In this document: positions 16,901 to 23,982 of the stretch, in pieces
Numbering within the stretch: position 1 is the first letter of the stretch
How the letters are laid out: every line of letters begins with the position of its first letter
Notes under the pieces: generated by a model
Database searches by the model: none
What the model saw: the letters and a program-made list of their open reading frames with translations, nothing else
Told to the model about the DNA's origin: nothing
From: Bacillota bacterium
GTDB taxonomy: Bacteria > Bacillota > Clostridia > Oscillospirales > Ruminococcaceae
Length of the DNA: 64,000 bases
Assembly (NCBI GenBank): GCA_023388515.1
Contig: JAEWGD010000006.1
Coordinates: 1-64,000 of the forward strand
Direction: 5' to 3'
Position numbers and translations under genes: made by a program

Positions 16901-17059
16901 GAATCGCTTGAACAGGCGATAGATACTTTAAACACTCTTACGGAGGGGAATAGATTGGTTGGAATAATATCTCATGTAGGAGAATTGAAAGAGCGTATTG
17001 ACAAACAAATTATTGTTACAAAAGGTATTAGTGGTAGTACAATTAAATGCAAAATATAA
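13922..17059 (+). CDS. sbcC: SbcC/Rad50-type DNA exonuclease ATPase subunit
   Basis: An SMC-like protein of 1045 residues. Walker A GNTGAGKTT is at residues 35-43. Long coiled coils rich in Glu/Lys follow, broken near residue 527 by the zinc hook QCPVCGSTSHPC. The C-terminal ATPase half has the signature SLSGGESFKTSLSLALGL and Walker B AMFIDEGFGSLD. SbcC works with the nuclease SbcD to open hairpins and cut protein-blocked DNA ends. SbcD is normally encoded directly upstream, but here the upstream neighbour is a minus-strand membrane protein. The ATG at 13922 has AGGAG 7 bases before it; an ATG nine codons earlier lacks one. Confidence 0.93.
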   Translation: MKPLLLKMSAFGPFADVVDVPFFSLDSQGLFLITGNTGAGKTTIFDAISFALYGNTSGITRTVDTVRSDFALPSNETFVYLEFLHKGKRYIIKRNPQYIRPKKSGVGTTTQSADAVLTYPDGSVITGANNVTKSIEQLLCIDWKQFKQVVMIAQGEFLNLILADSNERGAILRKVFNTQIYADIQIKLKDMSSTLKNECIESDNTIVQHLSDINCDENSDFFQIINEWKESPSIHKANDIFITLERILTTSNEKLGITKDELVKIENEISKNAVEFEIAKLNNDKLARLNSLTSEKNLMLDKADEISKKNEEYLFSQKAVNIVKPFEEKFIREKKDRNELTVFIVDTNEKVSVLEGNITEIKAELERSEQKLPMADDINLRVKKTESELDLYDSAFELSKNLKELKKNQESIFSLIGNMEAKKGNLEKEQSKISSELKELDNVEEDFFLCDKKLSDVKQMSDKIKQMLDEHNKNLKDKKALEKAQEQFLELEKQYKLKNDECSNADSEFLQAQAGIMASGLQENKQCPVCGSTSHPCKAILSETIITGSELKQLKEETAELYKAMDKLSHECGTLKARYEVNYEKLNSQVKVTFKIETELVDINKIVVEQSEKNLNERKVLELEYEKLQKDKENKLESKEKLQKIIDEIIEIDRIISSEKNRLTEIDIEIGKVDERIKSINKQISYCSKEEAIQKINDDKEEYNRIKFEFEKANKNYNECNVEIESLKAVLLNNEQKLSSLEKSYAKAEQEFIQKLNECGFENEETYHKYLISNDDLQLLIDEINEYKDRMMLINENITQLETETKDIETVCLTDIISKKDALIEEKKLLDENLQELSNNISNNSRIYLKVDNELKSLNDKRDKFMLVNELSKTANGDLVGKQKLAFEQYIQAFYFEKVIHEANKRLKGMTDGRYKLMRKEEASNLRIQAGLEIEIMDYYTGKARSVKSLSGGESFKTSLSLALGLSDVIQSFAGGIEVDAMFIDEGFGSLDSESLEQAIDTLNTLTEGNRLVGIISHVGELKERIDKQIIVTKGISGSTIKCKI

Positions 17060-17077
17060 AATTAGGAGAGGTTAATT

Positions 17078-18172
17078 ATGAACGCATATGATGTAGTTAC
17101 AGAAGATTTATCAAAGGAGGAGTTGAAAAGAGGTCTTAGGCGATGCTCAAACAGGAACTCTTTTCTTTTATTAGTTTTCACAGCACTTGTTATGGTTTTT
17201 GCATACTTATTAATGCCACAAATATTAAAATTATTGGAGGGAAAGTTTTCGTCAACAACGGTTTCGTCAGTAAGTAAAATGTTGATTTTTCTGTTTCAAT
17301 TTGCAGTAACCATTCCAATAGTTTTAATCATAGGGAATAAAAATCAAGAACATAAGGTTAAAACCTATTTTAGAAAGCCAGATGCTACAAAAGGTTTTAT
17401 TGCTAAATGGGTAGTGATAACAATGGGTTTATCGTATGCAACGAATTATATTTTTACAATAATATTTTTAATAATTCAAGCGTTAACAGGTAAGACTTTG
17501 AATGCTGTTAGTTTAGTAGCTGAAAATACAGTTTTTGATAAGATAGTAATGTTTATTACCATTGCAGTTTTAGCTCCAATTTTTGAGGAGTTATTGTTTA
17601 GAGGAACGCTTTTTACTCACACAATTAAATATGGGAAATGGTTTGCTATTATAATTATAGGCTGTATATTTGGTTTATATCATCAAAATTACCAGCAAAT
17701 TTTTTATGCAACAGTAATGGGCATTTTAGCTTGCTTCTTAGCTTTAAAAACAAAATCAATTATAACCCCAATGATTATCCATTTTTCTTTAAACTTAATT
17801 GGTGCAATTCAATCTATGTTTTTATCTGGTATAGACCTTACAATATTGGAAAGCACAGATACAGATTTATTAATGAAATATATTTTAGATAATATTTCAA
17901 TTTTTATTGGAATAGGCATTATGTCGTTATTTAGTATCACTGTAACTATTGTAGGTGTGATTTTATTTATAATTGAGATTGTAAAAAATAAAAGAGTTTT
18001 CAAGCTTGAAAACCCATGTCCACAGCTTTCAGGCAGAGAAAAGGCAGTAATATATCTTACTGCCCCAATAACTATTATAACTATTATTTATCTTTTAGCA
18101 TCCACTGTAATGAATGCTTTTCCACATCTATATACAACTCTTTATGACAATATAAAAGATATATTCAGCTGA
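17078..18172 (+). CDS. CPBP-family intramembrane protease
   Basis: A 364-residue multi-pass membrane protein. The CAAX-protease/bacteriocin-processing (CPBP) motifs are seen: PIFEELLFRGTLF near residue 170, with the paired glutamates and Arg; GLYHQNYQQIFYATVMG near 206, with the second metal-binding His; and PMIIHFSLNLIG near 230. The N-terminus is a charged cytosolic stretch ending before the first helix near residue 28. It sits 18 bases after sbcC in the same direction. Known relatives process or protect against peptides, but the substrate here is unknown. Its stop is 7 bases from the convergent lnt stop, leaving no room for a terminator. Confidence 0.87.
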   Translation: MNAYDVVTEDLSKEELKRGLRRCSNRNSFLLLVFTALVMVFAYLLMPQILKLLEGKFSSTTVSSVSKMLIFLFQFAVTIPIVLIIGNKNQEHKVKTYFRKPDATKGFIAKWVVITMGLSYATNYIFTIIFLIIQALTGKTLNAVSLVAENTVFDKIVMFITIAVLAPIFEELLFRGTLFTHTIKYGKWFAIIIIGCIFGLYHQNYQQIFYATVMGILACFLALKTKSIITPMIIHFSLNLIGAIQSMFLSGIDLTILESTDTDLLMKYILDNISIFIGIGIMSLFSITVTIVGVILFIIEIVKNKRVFKLENPCPQLSGREKAVIYLTAPITIITIIYLLASTVMNAFPHLYTTLYDNIKDIFS

Positions 18173-18179
18173 TTTAAAC

Positions 18180-19712
18180 TTAGTGTTTCCTCTTTTTTAT
18201 AATACTAAAAATAAATAGAGCAGCGGCAGGCATGACAATTATGTCACCTATATATGAGTATAGGGTTCTGTCGCTATTTGTATTAAAAGACGCATTAAGA
18301 ACACTTAGTTCATATTTTGGAGCGACTTGTTCCACTTTTCCATATGGAGAAATAACTGATGATATAGCCGAGTTACTACATCTTAGCACATATCTTTCAT
18401 TTTCAACAGCCCTAAGAATGGCGTGAGAGTGGTGTTGATATAAAGCAGGCGTTCTGCCAAACCAAGAATCATTACTGAGAATTGCTATAACATCAGCATC
18501 AAGTTCAACTGTTTTTCTTGATATGGAGGGGAATAAAGATTCAAAACAGATTACCCCACCAAACTTTGCGAAATCAGTCTTTAAAACCATACCTTCTGGA
18601 CCTTTAGTATAAGGTGTAGACTCTAAAAAAGTTCCTGGAATAATTTTAGAAAGTATAAATTCAAAAGGAATCATTTCTCCCATAGGCACTAATAATTGCT
18701 TAGAATATATGTCCGATATTTCCCCGTTAGGCATTATTGCAATCATTGAATTATATTTCAAATCACCTTCATAGTGTATATATCCAAGTATGAGTGTTAC
18801 ATCATATTCTTGAACTAGGTTTAGAATAGTCTGGTACTTTTCTTCATGCTGAAAAATATCAAAGGGAATTGCAGTTTCAGGAAATAAAACAACATCAGTT
18901 TTATTGGTTATAGATTGCTTTGCAGTATCAATATATAAATTAAACACATAATCACTGGAGGTTGCCCACTTCTCAAGCCCAGCAAAGTTTCCTTGAACGA
19001 TACTGGCATTGAGCGTCTTATTCTCATCCTTAATGTTTTTAAAATGCAAAACCCCATACCCCATATTTACAAGGAAAACGGCTAATGAAATAGCAACAAA
19101 TGTATAACATTTTTTAGGAGTTTTCATATTTATAATGGCGTACGCAAGAAATCCATTGATTATAAGGATTAAAAATGAGATGAATAATGAGCCGAATAGG
19201 CTTGCAGATTGGATGAAATGGGTGAGGGGAGTAGCAATATTGGCTAAACGTGCCCAAGGAAAAGCAAGTGGATAGAATATTCCCTGTAACCATTCACCAA
19301 ATATGAAAAGCAGAGAGAATATCACTATATCAAATGCATTATTGCGTTTGATTTTATGATAGCAAAAACAAGATAGACTCCAATAACACCCCATTAGCAA
19401 TCCAATAAATATAATGGAAAGCGTAAGTATTAATATTGATTTAGCTTTACTTTGGTTTATATATGGAGCTAGTGGATACATCCAGTATAATGTAATCCCA
19501 TAAAAAAACATTGAAAAGGTTAAAATAAACGCAATTGTTCGACGTTTATTAAGGCTATCATTATTTAAAAATACAAAAAAAAGAGGTATAACCCCGAAGA
19601 AAACTATCCAAAATAAGGATTCATACATAAAACTTAATGAAAGCAGTATGCCAGAAATAGCACACATACTAAAGCAAAAACTTTTTTTATTGTTGATATT
19701 TTTTAAATTCAT
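18180..19712 (-). CDS. lnt: Apolipoprotein N-acyltransferase-like protein
   Basis: 510 residues. The N-terminal part has about seven membrane segments, then a nitrilase-fold domain faces outward, as in Lnt. The catalytic triad is in place: Glu in VVLFPETAIPFD (about residue 277), Lys in IYSKQLLVPMGE (about 338) and Cys in GGVICFESLFP (about 388), close to E267/K335/C387 of the E. coli enzyme. Lnt adds the third acyl chain to the N-terminal cysteine of lipoproteins. Low-GC Gram-positives mostly lack it, which makes the gene notable. AAAGGA is about 9 bases before the ATG. RbsB here is one likely lipoprotein client. Confidence 0.85.
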   Translation of the reverse strand: MNLKNINNKKSFCFSMCAISGILLSLSFMYESLFWIVFFGVIPLFFVFLNNDSLNKRRTIAFILTFSMFFYGITLYWMYPLAPYINQSKAKSILILTLSIIFIGLLMGCYWSLSCFCYHKIKRNNAFDIVIFSLLFIFGEWLQGIFYPLAFPWARLANIATPLTHFIQSASLFGSLFISFLILIINGFLAYAIINMKTPKKCYTFVAISLAVFLVNMGYGVLHFKNIKDENKTLNASIVQGNFAGLEKWATSSDYVFNLYIDTAKQSITNKTDVVLFPETAIPFDIFQHEEKYQTILNLVQEYDVTLILGYIHYEGDLKYNSMIAIMPNGEISDIYSKQLLVPMGEMIPFEFILSKIIPGTFLESTPYTKGPEGMVLKTDFAKFGGVICFESLFPSISRKTVELDADVIAILSNDSWFGRTPALYQHHSHAILRAVENERYVLRCSNSAISSVISPYGKVEQVAPKYELSVLNASFNTNSDRTLYSYIGDIIVMPAAALFIFSIIKKRKH

Positions 19713-19818
19713 ATTTTATTCCTTTATAAGATATTGGTGGTTATAGAATATATTATGCCGTAAAACAGTATCTTTATGATAAAAATACAGCATTAGTATT
19801 CTTGATAAACGTATTTCA

Positions 19819-19847
19819 ATTATATGTTTAAATGGTTAAATTGTCAA
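19819..19847 (-). promoter_or_regulatory. Promoter of lnt
   Basis: On the minus strand TTGACA (19842-19847) and TATAAT (19819-19824) with a 17-base spacer: a full consensus sigma-A promoter. It leaves a leader of about 100 bases before the lnt ATG. Confidence 0.75.
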
Positions 19848-19951
19848 CACAATAAAGCATTAAAAACACAGATAAATATACAATACCAGTCTTACAAGTA
19901 CCGATGAGTAATATAATTTTAATTATTTTTATAAATTAAGATAAAATACTC

Positions 19952-19980
19952 TTGCAAAAAATTGAATTATGTAGTAATAT
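19952..19980 (+). promoter_or_regulatory. Promoter of the glycosyltransferase gene
   Basis: TTGCAA (19952-19957) and TAATAT (19975-19980) with a 17-base spacer, pointing at the ATG at 20018. Confidence 0.55.
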
Positions 19981-20017
19981 ATAATAGTATTAGTATGGTT
20001 AAGGAGGAATAATAGAA

Positions 20018-20962
20018 ATGTTAATAAGTGCAGTTGTTCCGTGCTATAATGAAGAAGAAGTACTTCCTCTTTTTTATGACAAAATGTGTGAAATTATGTC
20101 AGATATGAAAAAAACACATAATGATTTGGATTTTGAACTTTTATTTATTGATGATGGTTCAAAGGATAAAACTTTGCTTAAGTTAAGAGAACTTTCTAAA
20201 ATTGATAAGAGAGTAAGGTATATTTCTTTTTCTAGGAATTTTGGCAAGGAGTCAGCTATGTTTGCGGGGTTAGAGAGTACAAAAGGTGACTATGTTGTCG
20301 TTATGGATGCTGATTTACAGCACCCTCCTGATTTTATCCCACAGATGTATGAGTATGTAAAAGGTGGAGAGTTTGATTGTGCAACAACAAGAAGGGTCAG
20401 CAGGAAAGGTGAGTCGGCTGTTCGTTCATGGTTTGCTAGGACGTTTTATAAGATAATGAATAAAATATCTCAAACAGAAATAGTTGACGGGGCACAGGAT
20501 TTTCGTTTTATGACAAGACAGATGGTGAATTCGATATTGGAGATGAAGGAATACAATAGGTTCTCTAAGGGGATTTTCAGTTGGGTTGGATATAAAGTAA
20601 AATATATTGAATATGAAAATGTAGAACGTGCGGCTGGAACAACGGCATGGTCATTTTGGAATTTATTCTTGTATTCTATAGATGGAATTTGTGCATTTTC
20701 AACTTTCCCATTAGCAATTTCAACTTTTTTAGGTATTCTTTTATCTACTGTTTCTGTTATAATATTTGTTGTATCATTGATTATGTCTGCTGTTGCAGGT
20801 AATGATTTGGAATTCCCGACAATTATAAGTGTGATATTATTAGTAGGTGGATTTCAGATGATATGCACAGGAATTTTAGGACAGTATTTATCAAAAACTT
20901 ATCTTGAATCCAAAAACAGACCAATTTATCTTGTAAGAGAAACAGAGGATAACGTTAAATAG
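20018..20962 (+). CDS. Family 2 glycosyltransferase, GtrB/DPM1-like
   Basis: 314 residues. The GT-A domain begins SAVVPCYNEEEVLPLFYDK, has IDDGSKDKT, and a DxD-type metal site in VVMDADLQHPPD near residue 95. Two membrane helices at the C-terminus (about 230-300) anchor it. This layout is that of polyprenyl-phosphate glycosyltransferases such as GtrB, which load a sugar from a nucleotide donor onto undecaprenyl phosphate. A GGAGG site lies 10 bases before the ATG. No flippase or acceptor-specific transferase is adjacent, so the final glycan is unknown. Confidence 0.88.
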   Translation: MLISAVVPCYNEEEVLPLFYDKMCEIMSDMKKTHNDLDFELLFIDDGSKDKTLLKLRELSKIDKRVRYISFSRNFGKESAMFAGLESTKGDYVVVMDADLQHPPDFIPQMYEYVKGGEFDCATTRRVSRKGESAVRSWFARTFYKIMNKISQTEIVDGAQDFRFMTRQMVNSILEMKEYNRFSKGIFSWVGYKVKYIEYENVERAAGTTAWSFWNLFLYSIDGICAFSTFPLAISTFLGILLSTVSVIIFVVSLIMSAVAGNDLEFPTIISVILLVGGFQMICTGILGQYLSKTYLESKNRPIYLVRETEDNVK

Positions 20963-21038
20963 TGATGATATCACAAAACTAGTTAATTTTTTTACAGTAT
21001 AACAAACAAATTGAAAGTTATTAAAATAAAAAAATAAT

Positions 21039-21078
21039 AGGCTGTTCCTTGATAACCAGCCTAAGTAAAAAACAGGGG
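21039..21078 (+). promoter_or_regulatory. preQ1-I riboswitch
   Basis: A compact H-type pseudoknot. P1 is AGGCTG (21039-21044) with CAGCCT (21057-21062). The loop begins TTCC, and CCTTG (21047-21051) pairs with CAGGG (21073-21077) across the A-rich tail AAGTAAAAAA. This is the known preQ1 class I plan. The 3' half of P2, CAGGGG, is also the Shine-Dalgarno sequence of queT, 9 bases before its ATG, so ligand binding should hide the ribosome site and turn translation off. The downstream gene is a queuosine-precursor transporter, which fits. Confidence 0.88.
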
Positions 21079-21087
21079 ATATTTAAT

Positions 21088-21603
21088 ATGAAAAAATTAT
21101 CAGTTGATAGGTTAGTTAAAATAGCTGTTGTTGCAGCAATTTATGTAGTAATTACAGTTGCAGTTGAGCCGCTTTCCTATGGGGCAATACAATTTCGATT
21201 TTCAGAAATATTGATGTTATTATGTTTTTATAAGTTCGACTATTGCGTATCACTTACACTTGGTTGTGCGATAGCCAATTTATTTAGTCCATTTGCAATA
21301 ATTGACGTACCGTTCGGAGCGTTAGCGACATTAATTTCTGCGGTGTTAATTTACAAAAGTAACAAGCTGTGGCTTGCATCACTCTTCCCAACTATTTTTA
21401 ATGGAATAATAGTTGGCTTAGAGTTAAATTTGTTTTATAATCTACCTCTATGGGGAACAGCTTCGTCGGTGGCAATTGGAGAGTTTGTAGTTGTAACTCT
21501 TTTAGGAGTACCAATTTTTCTTGCACTTCAGAAGAATAAACTTTTTATGCAGACAATAGGAGCAGATTCAAAAAAAATATCTGTTTATAAAAATGCAGTC
21601 TAA
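21088..21603 (+). CDS. queT: Queuosine precursor transporter subunit QueT (ECF S component)
   Basis: 171 residues with five or six membrane helices. Typical family stretches are YVVITVAVEPLSYGAIQFRF near the N-terminus, SEILMLLCFYK, and SLTLGCAIANLFSP, ending with a short polar tail. QueT is the substrate-binding S subunit of an ECF transporter for preQ0/preQ1-type deazapurines. The shared ATPase module is not in this window. The ATG at 21088 follows the AGGGG that forms part of the preQ1 riboswitch; an in-frame ATA/ATG region upstream lies inside the riboswitch and is not a start. Confidence 0.9.
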   Translation: MKKLSVDRLVKIAVVAAIYVVITVAVEPLSYGAIQFRFSEILMLLCFYKFDYCVSLTLGCAIANLFSPFAIIDVPFGALATLISAVLIYKSNKLWLASLFPTIFNGIIVGLELNLFYNLPLWGTASSVAIGEFVVVTLLGVPIFLALQKNKLFMQTIGADSKKISVYKNAV

Positions 21604-21632
21604 TTAACATATTATAAAGGGGTGTAGATATT

Positions 21633-22616
21633 ATGAATAATAAAGTTAGACTTTTAATATCTATTCTCTTTATTCTTTCTATTGGACTTGCTATTGCAGT
21701 TACAAGGTTTAATTTAACAGGAAGTTCTAGGGGTTCAAATATTATTACATCACCAGATATACAGTCGGTTACTAATACAACATATAATAACTACACAGTA
21801 TTTAAAAGCAGTGGTGATTTATATGGAGTTATTGATGATAATGACAGGGTTATAATTGAGCCAGCGTGGAGCGACATAATCTTTACTGATTCTGGTAAGA
21901 TGATAGTATCAAAAAATATAGATAATTATTTTTATTCAGGAATAATAGATAATCAGGATAATATTCTTATCCCTTTTATATATAGTGAGTTTAAGGAAGT
22001 AAATAGTGAGGTAATCTTTGGTTACTTAGAGGAAAACAAAAAGATTGTGGTTTTTAATGGAAATGGTGTTCCATATATTAATGACGAATGGGATAGATAC
22101 ACGGTAAATGATAATTTCTTATCACTTTACAAGGGTTCTACTCAGTATACGGGCAGAATTGAAAATGGAAAGCTTGATTTGATAAAAATGGTTATTTCAA
22201 GTAGTATTATTGATAACGACTTCAAATTAACTATTTATGGTGATGAGTACAAAATTAACTCGAATTATAAATTGATACAAGAGGCGTTTGATCAGTCAGT
22301 AATTATTTTTGAGGAGCTATTTGGAGTTAGTTCAGTAGATGATAGTATGTATAATTCAAGTATTATTCTGAACGCTTCAATGATGGATTATGAGTTTTCA
22401 AAGCTTAATAGTGTTGCTTTAGATACTTGTGAAGATACAAACTCAGCAACAAGTTATATATTTAAAGTAAGGTTTCAGTGTATACCTAAGTCTGAGATGG
22501 CGTTGGACGAGAGTGTACAAAATAAATTGAATTATACAATTGAAATTTGTATGATAAAGGACAGGAATGGAAAGTTAGCAGTTAAGGGTATTGACAAAAT
22601 GCAAATTGCCAAGTGA
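21633..22616 (+). CDS. Membrane-anchored WG-repeat-like protein
   Basis: 327 residues of unknown function. A single hydrophobic segment (about 6-24) follows a short positive N-terminus and has no lipobox cysteine, so it is probably an uncleaved anchor. The outer part contains WG-like repeats: LYGVIDDNDRVIIEPAW near residue 63 and YSGIIDNQDNILIPFIY near 102. The C-terminal half has no recognisable motif. AAGGGG precedes the ATG. It lies 29 bases after queT and 26 before purE, so it may share their transcript, though nothing ties it to purine synthesis. Confidence 0.6.
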   Translation: MNNKVRLLISILFILSIGLAIAVTRFNLTGSSRGSNIITSPDIQSVTNTTYNNYTVFKSSGDLYGVIDDNDRVIIEPAWSDIIFTDSGKMIVSKNIDNYFYSGIIDNQDNILIPFIYSEFKEVNSEVIFGYLEENKKIVVFNGNGVPYINDEWDRYTVNDNFLSLYKGSTQYTGRIENGKLDLIKMVISSSIIDNDFKLTIYGDEYKINSNYKLIQEAFDQSVIIFEELFGVSSVDDSMYNSSIILNASMMDYEFSKLNSVALDTCEDTNSATSYIFKVRFQCIPKSEMALDESVQNKLNYTIEICMIKDRNGKLAVKGIDKMQIAK

Positions 22617-22642
22617 ATATTTTATATGAAAGAGGGTCTTTT

Positions 22643-23134
22643 ATGAAAAAGGTAGCGATTATTATGGGCAGTGACAGTGATTTAGGGGTGGTAAAGGAAG
22701 CCATTGCTGAATTAAAGAAGTTTGAGGTTCAATATGAGGTTCATGTGATGTCAGCTCATCGCACCCCTGAGCAAGCTTCAAAATTTTCTAAAGATGCAGC
22801 AGCAAATGGGTTTGGAGTTATAATTGCAGCAGCAGGAAAAGCAGCTCATCTAGGTGGTGTCCTTGCGGCACACACAATAATTCCTGTAATAGGTCTTCCA
22901 ATTAAATCATCAACACTTGACGGACTTGATGCATTGCTTTCTACTGTTCAGATGCCAAAAGGAATTCCAGTAGCGACAGTAGCGATTGATGGAGCAGCGA
23001 ATGCAGCTATTTTGGCTGTGCAGATGCTAGCTTTGTCGGATGAAAATCTTTCAAAAAGGCTTGTTAAAATGAAGGAAACAATGGTGGAAGAGGTTATTGC
23101 TAAGGATAAAAAGCTTCAGGAACAGGAATTTTAA
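22643..23134 (+). CDS. purE: 5-(carboxyamino)imidazole ribonucleotide mutase
   Basis: 163 residues. It begins KKVAIIMGSDSDLGVV and has the active-site SAHRTPEQA near residue 43, AAAGKAAHLGGVLAA near 70 and LLSTVQMPKGIPVATVAI near 100. It moves or adds the carboxyl group that makes CAIR. The usual class I motif is AGGAAHLPG; here it is AGKAAHLGG. No purK is in the window, so the substrate mode (N5-CAIR or AIR plus CO2) is open. The ATG at 22643 has AGAGGG 6 bases upstream. It is the first purine gene. Confidence 0.92.
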   Translation: MKKVAIIMGSDSDLGVVKEAIAELKKFEVQYEVHVMSAHRTPEQASKFSKDAAANGFGVIIAAAGKAAHLGGVLAAHTIIPVIGLPIKSSTLDGLDALLSTVQMPKGIPVATVAIDGAANAAILAVQMLALSDENLSKRLVKMKETMVEEVIAKDKKLQEQEF

Positions 23135-23194
23135 GTGGGATAAACCTTATAAACTAGGCTTAATAAATTAATTTTAAATTCGGAGGAGTATAAA

Positions 23195-23914
23195 ATGGAG
23201 AATTTACAAAAAACAGAACAGTTGTACGAGGGAAAAGCTAAGAAGGTATATGCTACTAATAATCCAGATTGTGTTATTGTTGACTACAAGGATGACGCTA
23301 CTGCTTTTAACGGAGAGAAAAAAGGAACGATTAACAACAAGGGAATTATAAATAATAGAGTGACAAATCATCTTATGAAGATGCTTGAAAAAGAAGGTAT
23401 CCCTACACATTTGATTGAAGAGATTTCTGAGAGAGAAACAATTGTAAAAAGGGTTACAATAGTGCCACTTGAAGTTATTGTAAGAAATATTGCTGCTGGC
23501 TCATTGTCAAAAAGATTAGGCTTGCCAGAGGGAACAAAGATGGGTAAAACTGTTTTGGAGTTCTGTTATAAAGATGATGATTTAGGTGACCCTATAGTAA
23601 ATGAGTATCACATAATGGCAATGGAATGGTGTACAAAAGAGGAATTAGATTTAATTGCAAATTATTCCTTTAAGGTAAATGATATACTTGCAGCTTATCT
23701 TAAAGATTTAAATATTGAACTTATTGATTTTAAGCTTGAGTTTGGTAAAACTAATGACGGAACAATTGTTTTAGCAGACGAAATTTCCCCTGATACTTGT
23801 CGTTTCTGGGATAGTACAACGGGTGAAAAGCTTGATAAGGATAGATTTAGACGTGATCTTGGTGGTGAAGAAGACGCATATAAAGAAATTATGAAAAGAC
23901 TTTTAGGTGAATAA
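23195..23914 (+). CDS. purC: SAICAR synthetase
   Basis: 239 residues. Family motifs: LYEGKAKKVYATN near residue 10, DDATAFNGEKKG, VRNIAAGSLSKRLG near 90, and LADEISPDTCRFWDS near 190. It joins CAIR and aspartate with ATP. GGAGG precedes the ATG by 8 bases. It lies 60 bases after purE in a pathway-ordered cluster, and its length is normal. Confidence 0.95.
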   Translation: MENLQKTEQLYEGKAKKVYATNNPDCVIVDYKDDATAFNGEKKGTINNKGIINNRVTNHLMKMLEKEGIPTHLIEEISERETIVKRVTIVPLEVIVRNIAAGSLSKRLGLPEGTKMGKTVLEFCYKDDDLGDPIVNEYHIMAMEWCTKEELDLIANYSFKVNDILAAYLKDLNIELIDFKLEFGKTNDGTIVLADEISPDTCRFWDSTTGEKLDKDRFRRDLGGEEDAYKEIMKRLLGE

Positions 23915-23982
23915 AATTGTATTAAACTTAATCATATAGTCCAAATTTACAAAGAATTTTAATCAAAGTGAGGCTAAAAATA

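Larger units (their letters stand above)
19713..20017. other. 305-base divergent promoter region
   Basis: It separates lnt (minus) from the glycosyltransferase (plus). It carries one promoter for each direction and nothing else recognisable. Confidence 0.6.

Noticed and set aside
22617..22642. A purine riboswitch before purE
   Set aside because: There are only 26 bases between the WG-repeat gene and purE, too short for the three-way junction; none of the other purine gaps shows it either.
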